Assembly (NCBI GenBank): GCA_025736915.1 | Contig: CP107049.1 | Coordinates: 2,108,001-2,172,000 of the forward strand | Origin: Acinetobacter nosocomialis | GTDB lineage: Bacteria > Pseudomonadota > Gammaproteobacteria > Pseudomonadales > Moraxellaceae | Direction: 5' to 3' | DNA: 64,000 bases | In this document: in pieces, positions 26,098 to 35,270 of the stretch | How positions within the stretch are numbered: position 1 is the first letter of the stretch | Layout of the letters: each line of letters starts with the position of its first letter | The notes under the pieces: model-generated | The model's input: only the letters and a program-made list of their open reading frames with translations | Database searches by the model: none | Told to the model about the DNA's origin: nothing | Made by a program: the position numbers and the translations under genes

Positions 26098-26127
26098 AAA
26101 AGCCCCAGTCTTTCGACTAGGGCCTTT
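26098..26127 (-). terminator. Intrinsic terminator of the tRNA-Gly transcript
   Basis: On the minus strand GCCCTAGTC, GAAA loop, GACTGGGGC forms a 9-bp stem with one G-T pair (26102-26110 with 26115-26123), followed by TTTTTTC. It lies a few bases after the 3' end of the left tRNA-Gly. A diverged copy lies at 6978-7003. Confidence 0.88.
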
Positions 26128-26133
26128 TAAATT

Positions 26134-26209
<76 letters not shown>

Positions 26210-26254
26210 ATATATGAGCAGTTTTTACTAAAACTTTCTCAAAAAAAACCAATT

Positions 26255-26330
<76 letters not shown>

Positions 26331-26560
26331 GTGCCGCTTATAATACATTAAGCAAAACAAGGGTCAACAACTTTATGCAAATAATTATGCTGATTGCATA
26401 AAATAAAAACAGAAATGAGCATTTAGAGCTATTTTTATTGATAAGTTGCCGAATAAATAGACATTTTGTTTGAAGTCAACGCATACAAGAGCAACTTTTG
26501 TTTGTGCGTAGACAGGGTATACTAGGTCCAAATATACGAATAATCGTAAAAGGAAAAGCT

Positions 26561-26869
26561 ATGAGTCTTGAACAACAGTTGATTGAACGGTTACAAACCC
26601 TTGCACCTAGCCATTTGGAAGTTATTAACGAGTCTGCCGGCCACGGTGGTTATTTCCCAGGTAAAGAATCACATTTTAAAGTGATTGTGGTAAGTGAAGA
26701 GTTTAACGGGTTGCGTTTGGTTCAACGTCATCAAAAAGTATATGCCTTGGCTTCTGATTTAATGAATCCGGGACAAATCCATGCTTTAGCAATCCATGCC
26801 TATTTGCCAAGTGAGTGGCAAGGACAAGCGCCAGCGAGCCCAGAATGTGCACATGCACCTAAAAGCTAA
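26561..26869 (+). CDS. BolA family protein
   Basis: 102 aa with a BolA fold over residues 1-85: LEVINESAGHGGYFPGKESHFKVIVVS holds the conserved His and the loop that helps BolA proteins bind 2Fe-2S clusters with monothiol glutaredoxins, and RHQKVYALASDLM is the family helix. The last 15 residues (ASPECAHAPKS) are a tail with Cys and His. ATG 26561 follows AAAGGAAAAG and is preferred over the upstream in-frame codon at 26498. It starts a run with the SirB2-like gene, 10 bp downstream. Role in iron-sulphur handling or stress is inferred from the family. Confidence 0.9.
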   Translation: MSLEQQLIERLQTLAPSHLEVINESAGHGGYFPGKESHFKVIVVSEEFNGLRLVQRHQKVYALASDLMNPGQIHALAIHAYLPSEWQGQAPASPECAHAPKS

Positions 26870-26879
26870 GGGCTGATTT

Positions 26880-27272
26880 ATGGACGCACATTTGATCACT
26901 AAAATTATTCATATGACTGCGGTGGCTGCCGCACTTATGGTGTTTGTTTTACGCGCTTCTACACTGTTCATTGGGGTACAAGGTCAACAACCTAACCCAG
27001 CAGGGCGTAAAGTATTAGTTGCTTTGCAACATTTGTCATTTACTGTGGTTTTTATTACGGGTGCAATTTTACTGGTAATGAAGAACTTTCAGGTTCAACC
27101 ATGGTTTTACGCGAAAATTATCTTATTTTTAGTGCTGTTATCATCACTAATGAAAGCCTTTAAAAAGGATGACACTATTTTATTGGCGCAGCGCCGTGCG
27201 GGTTTAGCTATTAGTGCAGTCGCATTTATTGCCATTATTATTTTGGTGATCGTGAAACCAGTTTTTGCTTAA
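26880..27272 (+). CDS. SirB2 family membrane protein
   Basis: 130-aa inner-membrane protein with four hydrophobic segments (about 8-28, 47-67, 72-90, 106-128). It resembles the SirB2 family: an N-terminal KIIHMTAVAAALMVFVLR, with His and Arg in the first helix, and PWFYAKIILFLVLL. The function of the family is not established. It follows bolA by 10 bp and probably shares its transcript. Confidence 0.8.
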   Translation: MDAHLITKIIHMTAVAAALMVFVLRASTLFIGVQGQQPNPAGRKVLVALQHLSFTVVFITGAILLVMKNFQVQPWFYAKIILFLVLLSSLMKAFKKDDTILLAQRRAGLAISAVAFIAIIILVIVKPVFA

Positions 27273-27348
27273 TTGTTCTACATTCTTTGCCTTTTTGCTT
27301 AAGCTCTGGGTTAAACTGCATACAATAAAAAAATATGTAGAGGGAAGC

Positions 27349-28191
27349 ATGCTAACTCGTGTGGTGTTTAACCAAAAAGGCGGTGTAGGGAAATCAAGTA
27401 TTACTGTAAATTTGGCTGCGATTAGTGCCAAACATGGCTTCAGGACCTTGGTTATCGATCTTGATCCTCAAGCCAACTCTAGCCAATACCTTTTAGGCGA
27501 AGAAGCAACATACGCTGCTGATAAAGCCGTTTTAGAACCAAATATTGAAAACTTCTTTGAAGATGTGCTGGGGAATAATCAACAAAAAGGCTTAATTGGT
27601 AATGCACTAGGCTCAATTTTAAAAGCTCCTCGTAACAAAGATCTCGACAGTTTTGTGCACTCTACATCTTTTGCAAAATTAGATGTGCTTCCAGCAAGTC
27701 CTACGCTTGGCGCACTTGAGCACGCACTTGAAAGCAAGCATAAAATTTATAAGTTGCGTGATTCTATTCAAAGCTTAATTGGGCGCTATGATCGTATTTA
27801 TATCGATACACCACCAGCCTTTAACTTTTTCACGTTGTCTGCCTTAATTGCAGCAGATAAAGTTCTGATTCCTTTCGACTGTGATGTATTTTCAAAGCGT
27901 GCGTTACAAACATTGATTGAAAATGTTCTCGAAACGCAAGATGATCATAATGATCGCTTGGAAATTGAAGGAATTGTGGTGAATCAGTTCCAGTCCCAAG
28001 CAAAATTACCGCGGGAAGTGGTTCAACAGTTAAAAGATGAAGGCTTACCCGTGCTTAATAGCATGTTACCGCCTTCGATTTTAATGAAAGAATCACATCA
28101 GAAAAATTTACCTTTGGCTCACTTGGCGCCAGAACATAAATTGACTCAGTCGTATGAGACATTGTTCAGCGAAATTGAACCAAAAAGATAA
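27349..28191 (+). CDS. ParA family ATPase, orphan
   Basis: 280 aa with a deviant Walker A box, NQKGGVGKSS, at residue about 8, the Walker B/A' region VIDLDPQANSSQY near 37, and YIDTPPAFNF near 144. It is a cytoplasmic MinD/ParA-type ATPase. ATG 27349 follows GAGGGAAGC; the longer frame from 27265 lacks such a site. No parB-like gene is nearby: the SirB2-like gene precedes it and a small lipoprotein follows 7 bp later. It may position some cell component other than the chromosome origin; that is inference. Confidence 0.88.
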   Translation: MLTRVVFNQKGGVGKSSITVNLAAISAKHGFRTLVIDLDPQANSSQYLLGEEATYAADKAVLEPNIENFFEDVLGNNQQKGLIGNALGSILKAPRNKDLDSFVHSTSFAKLDVLPASPTLGALEHALESKHKIYKLRDSIQSLIGRYDRIYIDTPPAFNFFTLSALIAADKVLIPFDCDVFSKRALQTLIENVLETQDDHNDRLEIEGIVVNQFQSQAKLPREVVQQLKDEGLPVLNSMLPPSILMKESHQKNLPLAHLAPEHKLTQSYETLFSEIEPKR

Positions 28192-28198
28192 GAGAAAA

Positions 28199-28588
28199 AT
28201 GATGAAAGGCTTATATATTGTGCCTTTGGCAGCAGCCACTTTACTATTGGGCGCTTGTGCCACGACGGTAAAACCGACTTATGTGTCTCCGACGCAGTAT
28301 CAATCTTTGAGTTGCCAACAACTACAAAGTGAATATAACCGCATTCAACAATATATCGACAATGGTGTACAGACTCCAAAAAGTACAGGTATGGGTGTTG
28401 GCGTTGGACTTGGTGGTGGCTGGGGACGCGGCGGTTGGGGTTTTGGTCCATCTATTTCTGTCAACATGGGGCAATCTTCTTCAACCAAGAACACCGAACT
28501 TTCACGTGTAATGGGTCAACAAGAAGCCATTGTTCAGGCTGCTCAGTTTAAAAATTGTCCAATTATTGTTCGTAAAAAGGCGAATTAA
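28199..28588 (+). CDS. Small Gly-rich lipoprotein, unknown function
   Basis: 129 aa. The N-terminus KGLYIVPLAAATLLLGAC is a lipoprotein signal peptide with lipobox LGAC. A stretch of SLSCQQLQSEYNRIQQYID follows, then a Gly/Trp-rich segment (GVGVGLGGGWGRGGWGFGP) that may contact membrane, and a short Cys-containing tail. Two ATG codons lie in tandem (28199, 28202) behind AGAG. It follows parA by 7 bp and likely shares its mRNA. I do not recognise a characterised family. Confidence 0.75.
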   Translation: MMKGLYIVPLAAATLLLGACATTVKPTYVSPTQYQSLSCQQLQSEYNRIQQYIDNGVQTPKSTGMGVGVGLGGGWGRGGWGFGPSISVNMGQSSSTKNTELSRVMGQQEAIVQAAQFKNCPIIVRKKAN

Positions 28589-28600
28589 TAATCAATTTTG

Positions 28601-28634
28601 CATCACAATATGCTAGTCAAAGCATATTGTGATG
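28601..28634. repeat. 14-bp perfect inverted repeat after the lipoprotein gene
   Basis: CATCACAATATGCT (28601-28614) and its exact reverse complement (28621-28634) flank a 6-nt loop, 12 bp after the stop codon. No T-run follows on either strand, so it is not a textbook terminator. It may end or stabilise the parA-lipoprotein transcript or bind a protein. Confidence 0.75.
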
Positions 28635-28801
28635 ATTAAAGTTTAGCAAAATGTTTCATAATAAAATAAATATAAATCAATCGCTTGTTAGAAATAAAAC
28701 TCTAAATTAGCTGTGTTTTTATAGTCAAAATACTCTCTAAACTTGCTATATTTTGTCTATTTCGTTTAAGGTGGCCGCATCTTTACCAATGTGGAAACTT
28801 T

Positions 28802-29392
28802 ATGATTGAAAGCTGGTTTTTTGTATTAGCAATGTTGGCTGTGTTGCTTATCCCGGGTCCGACAAATGCACTACTTGCAACCGCTGCTCACTCACAAGGT
28901 TTATCTAAAACATTCTGGCTTATTCCAATGCAATGGTTGGGTTATGCTTATGGGATTAGCTTTTGGGCTGTGTTTATTCATTTAGCAGCACCTGTTTGGC
29001 CTGCGCTACTGCTCATTTTGCATATTACGAGTGTGTTATATGTGTTCTGGATGGCATTTCGTTTATGGAAAACTACGCATTTACAGCAGTTTAGCCAGAA
29101 CCACCGTAATATTCGCCCACGTCAGCTATTCTTCTCCACTTTAAAAAATCCTAAGTCCTTACTTTTTGCTGCCGGTATTTTTCCAGCTGAAACATGGAAT
29201 TCACCTGAAAATTTTCTTATGGTTTTTGCCGCTTTTACTTTGACGCTTATTCCTGCGGCGAGTTTCTGGATGATTTTTGGACGTGCTTTATTGACGGGTT
29301 CAATGCAAAAAATAAAAGCCGATCATTTATATAAAGGATCGGCCATGTTACTCATTTTATGTATGCTTCCCGTGGTATTTCGTTTCTTCTAA
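28802..29392 (+). CDS. LysE/RhtB family exporter
   Basis: 196-aa inner-membrane protein with about six hydrophobic segments. The N-terminal AVLLIPGPTNALLATAAHSQG matches the conserved PGP region of LysE/RhtB amino-acid exporters. It stands alone: 213 bp separate it from the lipoprotein gene, and the dedA gene converges from the right with only 8 bp between stops. The exported substrate cannot be predicted. Confidence 0.8.
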   Translation: MIESWFFVLAMLAVLLIPGPTNALLATAAHSQGLSKTFWLIPMQWLGYAYGISFWAVFIHLAAPVWPALLLILHITSVLYVFWMAFRLWKTTHLQQFSQNHRNIRPRQLFFSTLKNPKSLLFAAGIFPAETWNSPENFLMVFAAFTLTLIPAASFWMIFGRALLTGSMQKIKADHLYKGSAMLLILCMLPVVFRFF

Positions 29393-29400
29393 ATGCAGTC

Positions 29401-30042
29401 TTAAACGTTAGCCTTACGGTTTTTTAACTTCTCGCGAATAAACCCGATAATACCCGGTAGAACACTAATAATAATGATGCCGAAAATAAGATGGGTAAAG
29501 TTGTCTTTTACAACTGGCATATTTCCAAATAAATAGCCCAAAGTTACAAAAGAAGCCACCCAGCAGAATGCTCCAATTAAGTTATATGTTAGGAAAAACT
29601 TATAATTCATACTACCGGCGCCAGCAACAAAAGGGGCGAAGGTACGGGCAAATGGAATGAATCGAGCAAAAATAATTGTTTTGCCACCATGGCGGGCAAA
29701 GAATTCTTGAGTTTTCGTTAAATGCTGTTTGTTAATGAGACGGGAATTCATTTCAAACACACGTGGACCGATAAAACGTCCAATATGATAGTTCACTGTG
29801 TCGCCTAGAACAGCTGCAAGGAAGAGTAGAGTACCCAACAACCATGGATCCATCTTACCTGTAGACGCGGCTAAAGCACCTGCTGCAAATAATAAACTAT
29901 CGCCCGGCAAGAACGGCATAACCACTAGACCAGTTTCGAAAAAAATAATTAAAAATAAAATGCCATAAATCCAGGTCCCGTAATTTGTAATAAATTCGGC
30001 CAGATGCTGGTCAACGTGTAGAATAAAATCAAGAAGTTCCAT
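29401..30042 (-). CDS. DedA family membrane protein
   Basis: 213-aa polytopic inner-membrane protein. It has the DedA/VTT features FFETGLVVMPFLPGDSLLFAAGALA near the N-terminus and FARFIPFARTFAPFVAGAGSM in the middle, including the Arg residues known to matter in this family. DedA proteins support envelope lipid flipping, membrane potential and antimicrobial peptide tolerance. The C-terminus is Arg/Lys-rich (REKLKNRKAN), cytoplasmic by the positive-inside rule. It is divergent from the DoxX gene. Confidence 0.9.
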   Translation of the reverse strand: MELLDFILHVDQHLAEFITNYGTWIYGILFLIIFFETGLVVMPFLPGDSLLFAAGALAASTGKMDPWLLGTLLFLAAVLGDTVNYHIGRFIGPRVFEMNSRLINKQHLTKTQEFFARHGGKTIIFARFIPFARTFAPFVAGAGSMNYKFFLTYNLIGAFCWVASFVTLGYLFGNMPVVKDNFTHLIFGIIIISVLPGIIGFIREKLKNRKANV

Positions 30043-30236
30043 GAGATAACTAAGTGGTAAACCGTGCTCAAATCGTAGCAGTGAGCCTATAGAAAGTCAG
30101 TATAAAACATCAAAAATATACAAATTGATCATTCTATTTGTGCAACGATATATATGGATTTTGTATATTTAATTATCAATGTCCCAAACCTAGAATAAGT
30201 TCATCAACAAATAAGCATTTAAATAAAGGTGGCTGT

Positions 30237-30674
30237 ATGTTTAATCCAAATGTGGTGGTCAAAAATATCGTAACGCAACCAGGCGCGGACAGTTTTATTA
30301 GCCTTGTTGCTCGTGTACTTATTGCGTATATCTTCCTTGTTGCTGGCTGGGGGAAAATTACTGGTTATGCAGCAACTGTAGGTTATATGGAAGCAATGGG
30401 TGTTCCAGGTGGAATTCTACCATTAGTCATTTTGGTTGAGTTCGGTGGTGGTTTAGCCTTGTTATTTGGTTTCCAAGCACGTTTTGCAGCTTTTGGTCTT
30501 GGAATATTTAGTATCTTGACTGCGTTCTTGTTCCACCAAGGTGGTGCTGATGCAGCAGCGCAATATAATAATGGCATCCACTTTATGAAAAACTTTGCAA
30601 TGGCGGGTGGATTATTCTTCTTGATGCTTCACGGTGCTGGACGTATTAGCCTAGACCATGCAATTGAAAAATAA
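30237..30674 (+). CDS. DoxX family membrane protein
   Basis: 145-aa inner-membrane protein with four hydrophobic segments. LVARVLIAYIFLVAGWGKI and the GMEAMG..GGILPLVILVEFGGGLALLFG pattern are typical of DoxX/YphA-type proteins, small quinone-linked or redox-stress membrane proteins of uncertain role. ATG 30237 follows AAAGGTGG; the upstream in-frame codon at 30138 gives a non-hydrophobic leader and is not preferred. A strong terminator at 30691-30720 ends the gene. Confidence 0.85.
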   Translation: MFNPNVVVKNIVTQPGADSFISLVARVLIAYIFLVAGWGKITGYAATVGYMEAMGVPGGILPLVILVEFGGGLALLFGFQARFAAFGLGIFSILTAFLFHQGGADAAAQYNNGIHFMKNFAMAGGLFFLMLHGAGRISLDHAIEK

Positions 30675-30690
30675 TATTCAAGACAAAATA

Positions 30691-30720
30691 AAAACCGGAT
30701 GATCAATTCATCCGGTTTTT
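30691..30720. terminator. Bidirectional terminator between DoxX and DUF445 genes
   Basis: A 12-bp perfect stem (30691-30702 with 30708-30719, loop TCAAT) of the form AAAACCGGATGA, with T-runs on the outgoing side of either strand. It lies between two convergent genes, 16 bp after the DoxX stop and 11 bp from the DUF445 stop. Confidence 0.9.
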
Positions 30721-30731
30721 ATATTTAAAAA

Positions 30732-31961
30732 TTAGAGCATAAACTGGATTTGTAATTCCCCAACAACAAAACCAAGTACTGCGCCTACTGCAATGAGTGC
30801 CCACTCATCTTCTTTGAACGCAGGACGTAACATGCCCTCAAATTCGGATGGTGTTAATTTTTGCATACGTTCAATTAAAGTACTGCGAATGTTCATCGCA
30901 TCTTCTGCATACGACTCAACATATTTCATAGTCTCTGGCAGCTGTTGCATAATACGTTCAGCAACCTGCGTTTTCATATTCTGGTATTTTTCTCCACCAA
31001 TTGCATAAACAACAAGTGGGCGAATCACACCTGCTTGCATGTCAATTTCCTGTTTAACATGGCGGTTAACTAGCTCAATCACACGTGCAGAGTGAGTACC
31101 AGAAAACAACTCTTCCATCATATGACGTGAAGTTAAAAGCTGTTTGGAAATTAAAGCTGCATAGTCAGCTGCTACTTCATTTTGACGTTTAATAAATAGA
31201 CCTTGCCAAGTATAACCCAATATCTTTTTCGGATAGAGAGGTCTAAACATCATTTGTAGCGCAATCCAGTCACTAAAGAACCCCACAAATCCGCCAAACA
31301 TCGGCAGCATCCAAGGGTATTTGCCTTGCGTGATAATCCAGCACAACATTTGGATTACACCAATACCAAAACCGAATACAAAGCCAACGTTACTGAAAAA
31401 TTTAAATTCTTGTTTGCCTACACGCTTAAAAATATTGTTGAGCAGACGTTTGTCTTTAAGCAAGTTGCTAATCACCAAATGCTTAATATCAAAATATCGA
31501 TTTACGTCACGTTGCACTTCACTCATGATGTGCTCGACTATTTCCGGTGCTTTTGATTGCACTCTACGGATCAGTCTTTGACGGGCAAACTCAGGCATAC
31601 CTTCCCATAAACCGGGTTGATACTCTTGCGCCACTTCACGCGTAATATCTTCTGCTGCTGCCATTAATGGTTTTTCAATTTCTTTGGCAATACGCTTTGG
31701 GTCAAGACGAGCAAAAATTTCTTCGGGCTTAATCAGCTTGGCTGTCATGAGTTCAACAGCAATGGTTGCCATTTTTTCAGCTTTACGAGGTACGATACCT
31801 TGCCAGCCAAAAAACGGTTTAATACCTTTAAATTCAAGTGGTGAGAACATCATTTGAATGGCAATCACTTTTGTGACATAGCCAATTAAACCACTCATGA
31901 AAGGAATAGAGACATACAACCAAAAATGTTGCTGGAAATCTGCAATCATACTTTGAAGCAT
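30732..31961 (-). CDS. DUF445 family membrane protein
   Basis: 409 aa. There is an N-terminal membrane segment (WLYVSIPFMSGLIGYVTKVIAIQMMF), central helices (FGFGIGVIQMLCWIITQ; FGGFVGFFSDWIALQMMFRPLYP) and a C-terminal membrane anchor (WALIAVGAVLGFVVGELQ). The duplicated motif GY.TK..AIQMMF.P / G.FSDW.ALQMMFRP is characteristic of DUF445 proteins, which lack an agreed function. The gene stands alone, bounded by a terminator on its 3' side. Confidence 0.87.
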   Translation of the reverse strand: MLQSMIADFQQHFWLYVSIPFMSGLIGYVTKVIAIQMMFSPLEFKGIKPFFGWQGIVPRKAEKMATIAVELMTAKLIKPEEIFARLDPKRIAKEIEKPLMAAAEDITREVAQEYQPGLWEGMPEFARQRLIRRVQSKAPEIVEHIMSEVQRDVNRYFDIKHLVISNLLKDKRLLNNIFKRVGKQEFKFFSNVGFVFGFGIGVIQMLCWIITQGKYPWMLPMFGGFVGFFSDWIALQMMFRPLYPKKILGYTWQGLFIKRQNEVAADYAALISKQLLTSRHMMEELFSGTHSARVIELVNRHVKQEIDMQAGVIRPLVVYAIGGEKYQNMKTQVAERIMQQLPETMKYVESYAEDAMNIRSTLIERMQKLTPSEFEGMLRPAFKEDEWALIAVGAVLGFVVGELQIQFML

Positions 31962-32334
31962 TGTTGTTCCTTAGATTTCTATTGATTTTGATATGGGGCA
32001 ACAAGCCATAAAAACGGATAACTGTTTAAGGACAGACAAATATCGCTAATGGTATTTACCTTTCCATGGTAATGCCTGTTTTATCGGGTCATCTTAACAT
32101 CAAATTCACAACGATGTTGCATAGAATGTGATGAATTTATCAATGTGTATGAAGTTTTTAAGGGGTATACAGTATATTGATAAATATCAATAAATTTTAA
32201 TTTATATTGATCAATCCCAATATAGAAATGATTCTGATATGAAAAAAATAAGATATATGATGATTTGCGGTGCGCCGAAGCGTGAAAAATGTTAAAATGG
32301 CGCGCTTAATTCTTTTGCCATTTAGTGGTTTGTC
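31962..32334. other. Divergent promoter region of the DUF445 gene and guaA
   Basis: 373 bp without a gene. It is A+T rich, with two palindromes at 32175-32192 and 32206-32215 (separate entry). A TTAAAAT element near 32292-32298 could be the guaA -10, but I find no well-placed -35, so no promoter is called. Confidence 0.5.
32175..32215. promoter_or_regulatory. Pair of TTGAT/ATCAA palindromes upstream of guaA
   Basis: TATTGATA-AA-TATCAATA (32175-32192) is an 8-2-8 inverted repeat, and ATTGATCAAT (32206-32215) is a second palindrome with the same TTGAT half-site 13 bp further on. Repeated half-sites suggest an operator for an unknown dimeric regulator. They lie about 120 bp before guaA and 215 bp before the DUF445 gene. 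Confidence 0.4.
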
Positions 32335-33903
32335 ATGACTACCAATACTCAAATTACTGAAGATCGTATCCTGATCCTGGATTTCGGCTCTCAATATAGT
32401 CAGCTCATTGCACGTCGTGTACGTGAAGCTGGTGTTTACTCTGAAATGTATGCCTTTGATATGTCTGAAGAAGACATTCGTGCTTTTAAGCCAAACGGTA
32501 TCATTTTATCAGGTGGACCTGAGAGTGTGCATGAAGAGGGCAGCCCACGAGCACCGCAAGTGGTGTTTGAATTAGGCGTTCCAGTATTGGGTATTTGCTA
32601 TGGTTTACAAACCATGTCTGAACAGTTAGGCGGTAAAGTTGAGCCGGGTACTGTACATGAGTTTGGTTATGCTGAAGTTGATATCGTTAAACGTGACCAA
32701 CTTATTGGCAACTTACAAGATCGCGAAAACCAGTTACACGTTTGGATGAGCCACGGCGACAAAGTGAGCAAGATTCCAGAAGGTTTTACGATTACTGCAA
32801 GCACACCAAGCTGTCCAGTTGCTGCTGTAAGTGATGAAACGCGTCGTTTCTATGGCGTGCAATTCCACCCAGAAGTAACGCACACGGCAAAAGGTGAAGA
32901 GTTACTTGCAAACTTCGTTCATAAAATTTGTGGATGTGGTGGCCTTTGGACACCTGAACACATCATCGATTTACGTGTAGAACAATTACGTGAACAAATC
33001 GGTAATGAAAAAGTTCTTTTAGGTCTTTCTGGTGGTGTTGACTCATCTGTCGTTGCTGCGCTTTTACATAAAGCAATTGGCGATCAGTTAACATGTGTAT
33101 TTGTTGATAATGGTTTACTTCGTTTAAACGAAGGCGATCAAGTGATGCAAATGTTTGCTGAAAACATGGGTATCCGTGTTATTCGTGCAGATGCTGAACA
33201 ACGTTTCTTAACTGCATTGGCTGGTGAAGTTGATCCAGAGAAAAAACGTAAGATTATTGGTCGTGAGTTTATTGAAGTATTTGCTGAAGAAGCACGTAAA
33301 CTTGATGGCGTGAAATTCTTGGCACAAGGTACGATTTACCCAGACGTAATCGAATCTGCTGCAAGCAAACAAGGTAAAGCACACGTTATTAAATCTCACC
33401 ACAACGTAGGTGGTTTACCAGAAGATTTAGCATTTGAATTGGTAGAGCCTTTACGTGACTTGTTTAAAGATGAAGTACGTAAATTAGGTACTACACTTGG
33501 TTTACCGCACAGCATGATCTACCGTCATCCATTCCCGGGCCCAGGTTTAGGTGTTCGTATTTTGGGTGAAGTGAAAAAAGAATATGCAGATATTCTTCGT
33601 CTTGCTGATGATATATTTATGCAAGAGCTTCGCGACAGCGGCTGGTATGACAAAACAGCTCAAGCATTTGCCGTATTCCAACCTGTTAAGTCAGTTGGTG
33701 TAGTAGGTGATGGCCGTCGTTATGCATGGGTAATCGCACTTCGTGCAGTTGAAACGGTTGACTTTATGACAGCTCGTTTTGCACATTTACCATATGAATT
33801 GGTTGATAAAATCTCAACCCGTATTATGAATGAAATTAAAGATGTATCACGTGTTGTATATGACGTGTCATCTAAACCACCAGCAACGATTGAGTGGGAA
33901 TAA
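32335..33903 (+). CDS. guaA: GMP synthase (glutamine-hydrolysing)
   Basis: 522 aa, normal length. The N-terminal class I glutamine amidotransferase has [12 protein letters not shown] (catalytic Cys) and [11 protein letters not shown] (His and Glu). The ATP-pyrophosphatase domain has [18 protein letters not shown], and the C-terminal dimerisation domain has [17 protein letters not shown] and ends KPPATIEWE. It converts XMP to GMP with ATP and glutamine in the cytoplasm. The gene is alone in its transcription unit here, with a clear terminator at 33911-33939. Confidence 0.98.
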   Translation: MTTNTQITEDRILILDFGSQYSQLIARRVREAGVYSEMYAFDMSEEDIRAFKPNGIILSGGPESVHEEGSPRAPQVVFELGVPVLGICYGLQTMSEQLGGKVEPGTVHEFGYAEVDIVKRDQLIGNLQDRENQLHVWMSHGDKVSKIPEGFTITASTPSCPVAAVSDETRRFYGVQFHPEVTHTAKGEELLANFVHKICGCGGLWTPEHIIDLRVEQLREQIGNEKVLLGLSGGVDSSVVAALLHKAIGDQLTCVFVDNGLLRLNEGDQVMQMFAENMGIRVIRADAEQRFLTALAGEVDPEKKRKIIGREFIEVFAEEARKLDGVKFLAQGTIYPDVIESAASKQGKAHVIKSHHNVGGLPEDLAFELVEPLRDLFKDEVRKLGTTLGLPHSMIYRHPFPGPGLGVRILGEVKKEYADILRLADDIFMQELRDSGWYDKTAQAFAVFQPVKSVGVVGDGRRYAWVIALRAVETVDFMTARFAHLPYELVDKISTRIMNEIKDVSRVVYDVSSKPPATIEWE

Positions 33904-33910
33904 TTAAATG

Positions 33911-33939
33911 AAAAGGCAGGATTTAATCCTGCCTTTTTT
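33911..33939. terminator. guaA terminator
   Basis: Perfect 12-bp stem (33911-33922 with 33926-33937), loop TTA, ending in six T. A-run on the left arm makes it usable in both directions, also for the convergent acetyltransferase gene. Confidence 0.9.
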
Positions 33940-33958
33940 ATGTCTATTGATAAAAGCA

Positions 33959-34456
33959 TTATTTATGTTTATCGATATACTGGTGACTATTAATAAAAAA
34001 AATACTTTGATTTGAACCAAAACGTTCTACTGATTTCTCAAAAACCATTCCAACACGTTCTAGTAATTTGATTGATGCTTTGTTCTGTGTTTGAGTTTCA
34101 GCTATTACTTTCTTAAGATTTAACTCATTAAATGAATAATTTAAAACAAATTCAAGTGCTTGAGTTGCATATCCATATCCCATATATTCCGGCAGCAATT
34201 CATATGATACTTCGATATCTGAACCGTCATGATGAGTATCCAGAGATATAATTCCTAAAAAATTATGATCAGTAGAAGATCGAATTGCCCAAATAGGTAA
34301 TTTACTTGGAGTATTAATATCAGCATGTGCTCGCGTTTGAGCTAGAGATACTTCCAATGGGCCACCTAAATACTTTCTAGTCGTATCATTTGTATAAAGT
34401 CTAACTAAATTAGAGGCATCTGCTAATGTTAAATCGCTTAAATAACACAAGTGCAT
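33959..34456 (-). CDS. GNAT family N-acetyltransferase, RimJ/RimL type
   Basis: 165 aa. The layout fits the GNAT fold: DLTLADASNLVRLYTNDTTRKYLGG at the start, IWAIRSSTDHNFLGIISL, then the acetyl-CoA region YGYATQALEFVLNYSF and the C-terminal KVIAETQTQNKASIKLLERVGM, typical for RimJ/RimL-type enzymes acting on protein N-termini or small amines. The acceptor is unknown. The gene is strongly A+T rich compared with guaA and stands alone, convergent with it; this might reflect later acquisition but proves nothing. Confidence 0.82.
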   Translation of the reverse strand: MHLCYLSDLTLADASNLVRLYTNDTTRKYLGGPLEVSLAQTRAHADINTPSKLPIWAIRSSTDHNFLGIISLDTHHDGSDIEVSYELLPEYMGYGYATQALEFVLNYSFNELNLKKVIAETQTQNKASIKLLERVGMVFEKSVERFGSNQSIFFINSHQYIDKHK

Positions 34457-34677
34457 ATTATTTATGATTAAAGAGAAAAATTAACATATTACATTTTATA
34501 AGAAATTCATCATAAATATTCTTTTCTTTCGTCAGCTTAAACTTCTTCTCAGGAAACTAACTAGTAAGGTGCTTAAGCACTCTTTTTTATTGCTTAACTT
34601 TTAAAGTTAAAAATTAATCTTTATAACTATCAATACAATAGGTTGTATATTATTACTTATACTTGATAAAAGATATA

Positions 34678-34693
34678 TTAAGATATATCTTAA
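34678..34693. promoter_or_regulatory. Perfect palindrome upstream of the PadR-type regulator
   Basis: TTAAGATATATCTTAA is a 16-bp perfect palindrome ending 36 bp before the start codon at 34730. A partial repeat (AAAGATATATTA) precedes it directly. PadR regulators commonly bind A+T-rich inverted repeats in their own promoters, so this is a candidate autoregulatory operator. Confidence 0.5.
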
Positions 34694-34729
34694 TAATTAT
34701 AAATTAAACACATTAGAGAACATCCAAAG

Positions 34730-35257
34730 ATGAGACAACAATCAGAACATCATCATGCTGAACATAATGACCATCATCACGGCCATCACCGTTCAGGACG
34801 CCGTGGAAGACTTTTTGAAGCGGGACGTATGAAACTTCTGGTACTCCACCTTATTCAGCAAAGCCCTAAGCATGGTTATGAAATTATTAAAGAAATTAGT
34901 GATTTGGTCGGTGATGGCTATACGCCTAGTGCGGGAACAATCTATCCGACTTTAACCAGTCTGGAAGAAATGAATCTAATTAACTTGTTAGATATAGAGC
35001 GTAAGCAATATCAAATTACGGAGTTTGGTGAGGCTTATTTAACTGAACAAAAAGATAAGTTAAGTGCACTGTTAGAAAAATTACGCTTAAGACGTGAAAT
35101 TCACAGTAATGATCAATTAATTGAAATTCACCGCGCCATGGAAAATTTGAAAACAGCCTTACGTTTGAAACTCAATACAACTGATTTGCAGCAAGAACAG
35201 ATCTATCAAATTGCCGAAAAAATTGATCAGGCTGCGGTTGCAATCGGGCGTCTATAA
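34730..35257 (+). CDS. PadR family regulator with His-rich N-terminus, YqjI-like
   Basis: 175 aa. Residues 7-20 are extremely His-rich (HHHAEHNDHHHGHH), followed by RSGRRGRLFEAG and a PadR winged helix (LLVLHLIQQSPKHGYEIIKEI, TPSAGTIYPTLTSLEEMNLI) and a C-terminal dimerisation helix pair. The same layout occurs in E. coli YqjI, a nickel-sensing repressor of the yqjH ferric-reductase gene, so a metal-responsive repressor is likely. A palindrome lies 36 bp upstream. The next two genes follow closely and probably form an operon. No yqjH-like gene is in the window. Confidence 0.82.
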   Translation: MRQQSEHHHAEHNDHHHGHHRSGRRGRLFEAGRMKLLVLHLIQQSPKHGYEIIKEISDLVGDGYTPSAGTIYPTLTSLEEMNLINLLDIERKQYQITEFGEAYLTEQKDKLSALLEKLRLRREIHSNDQLIEIHRAMENLKTALRLKLNTTDLQQEQIYQIAEKIDQAAVAIGRL

Positions 35258-35270
35258 GTTGAGATAAGCC

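Noticed and set aside
32265..32298. TTGCGG ... TAAAAT as a guaA promoter
   Set aside because: The spacer is 22 bp, too long for a sigma70 promoter.
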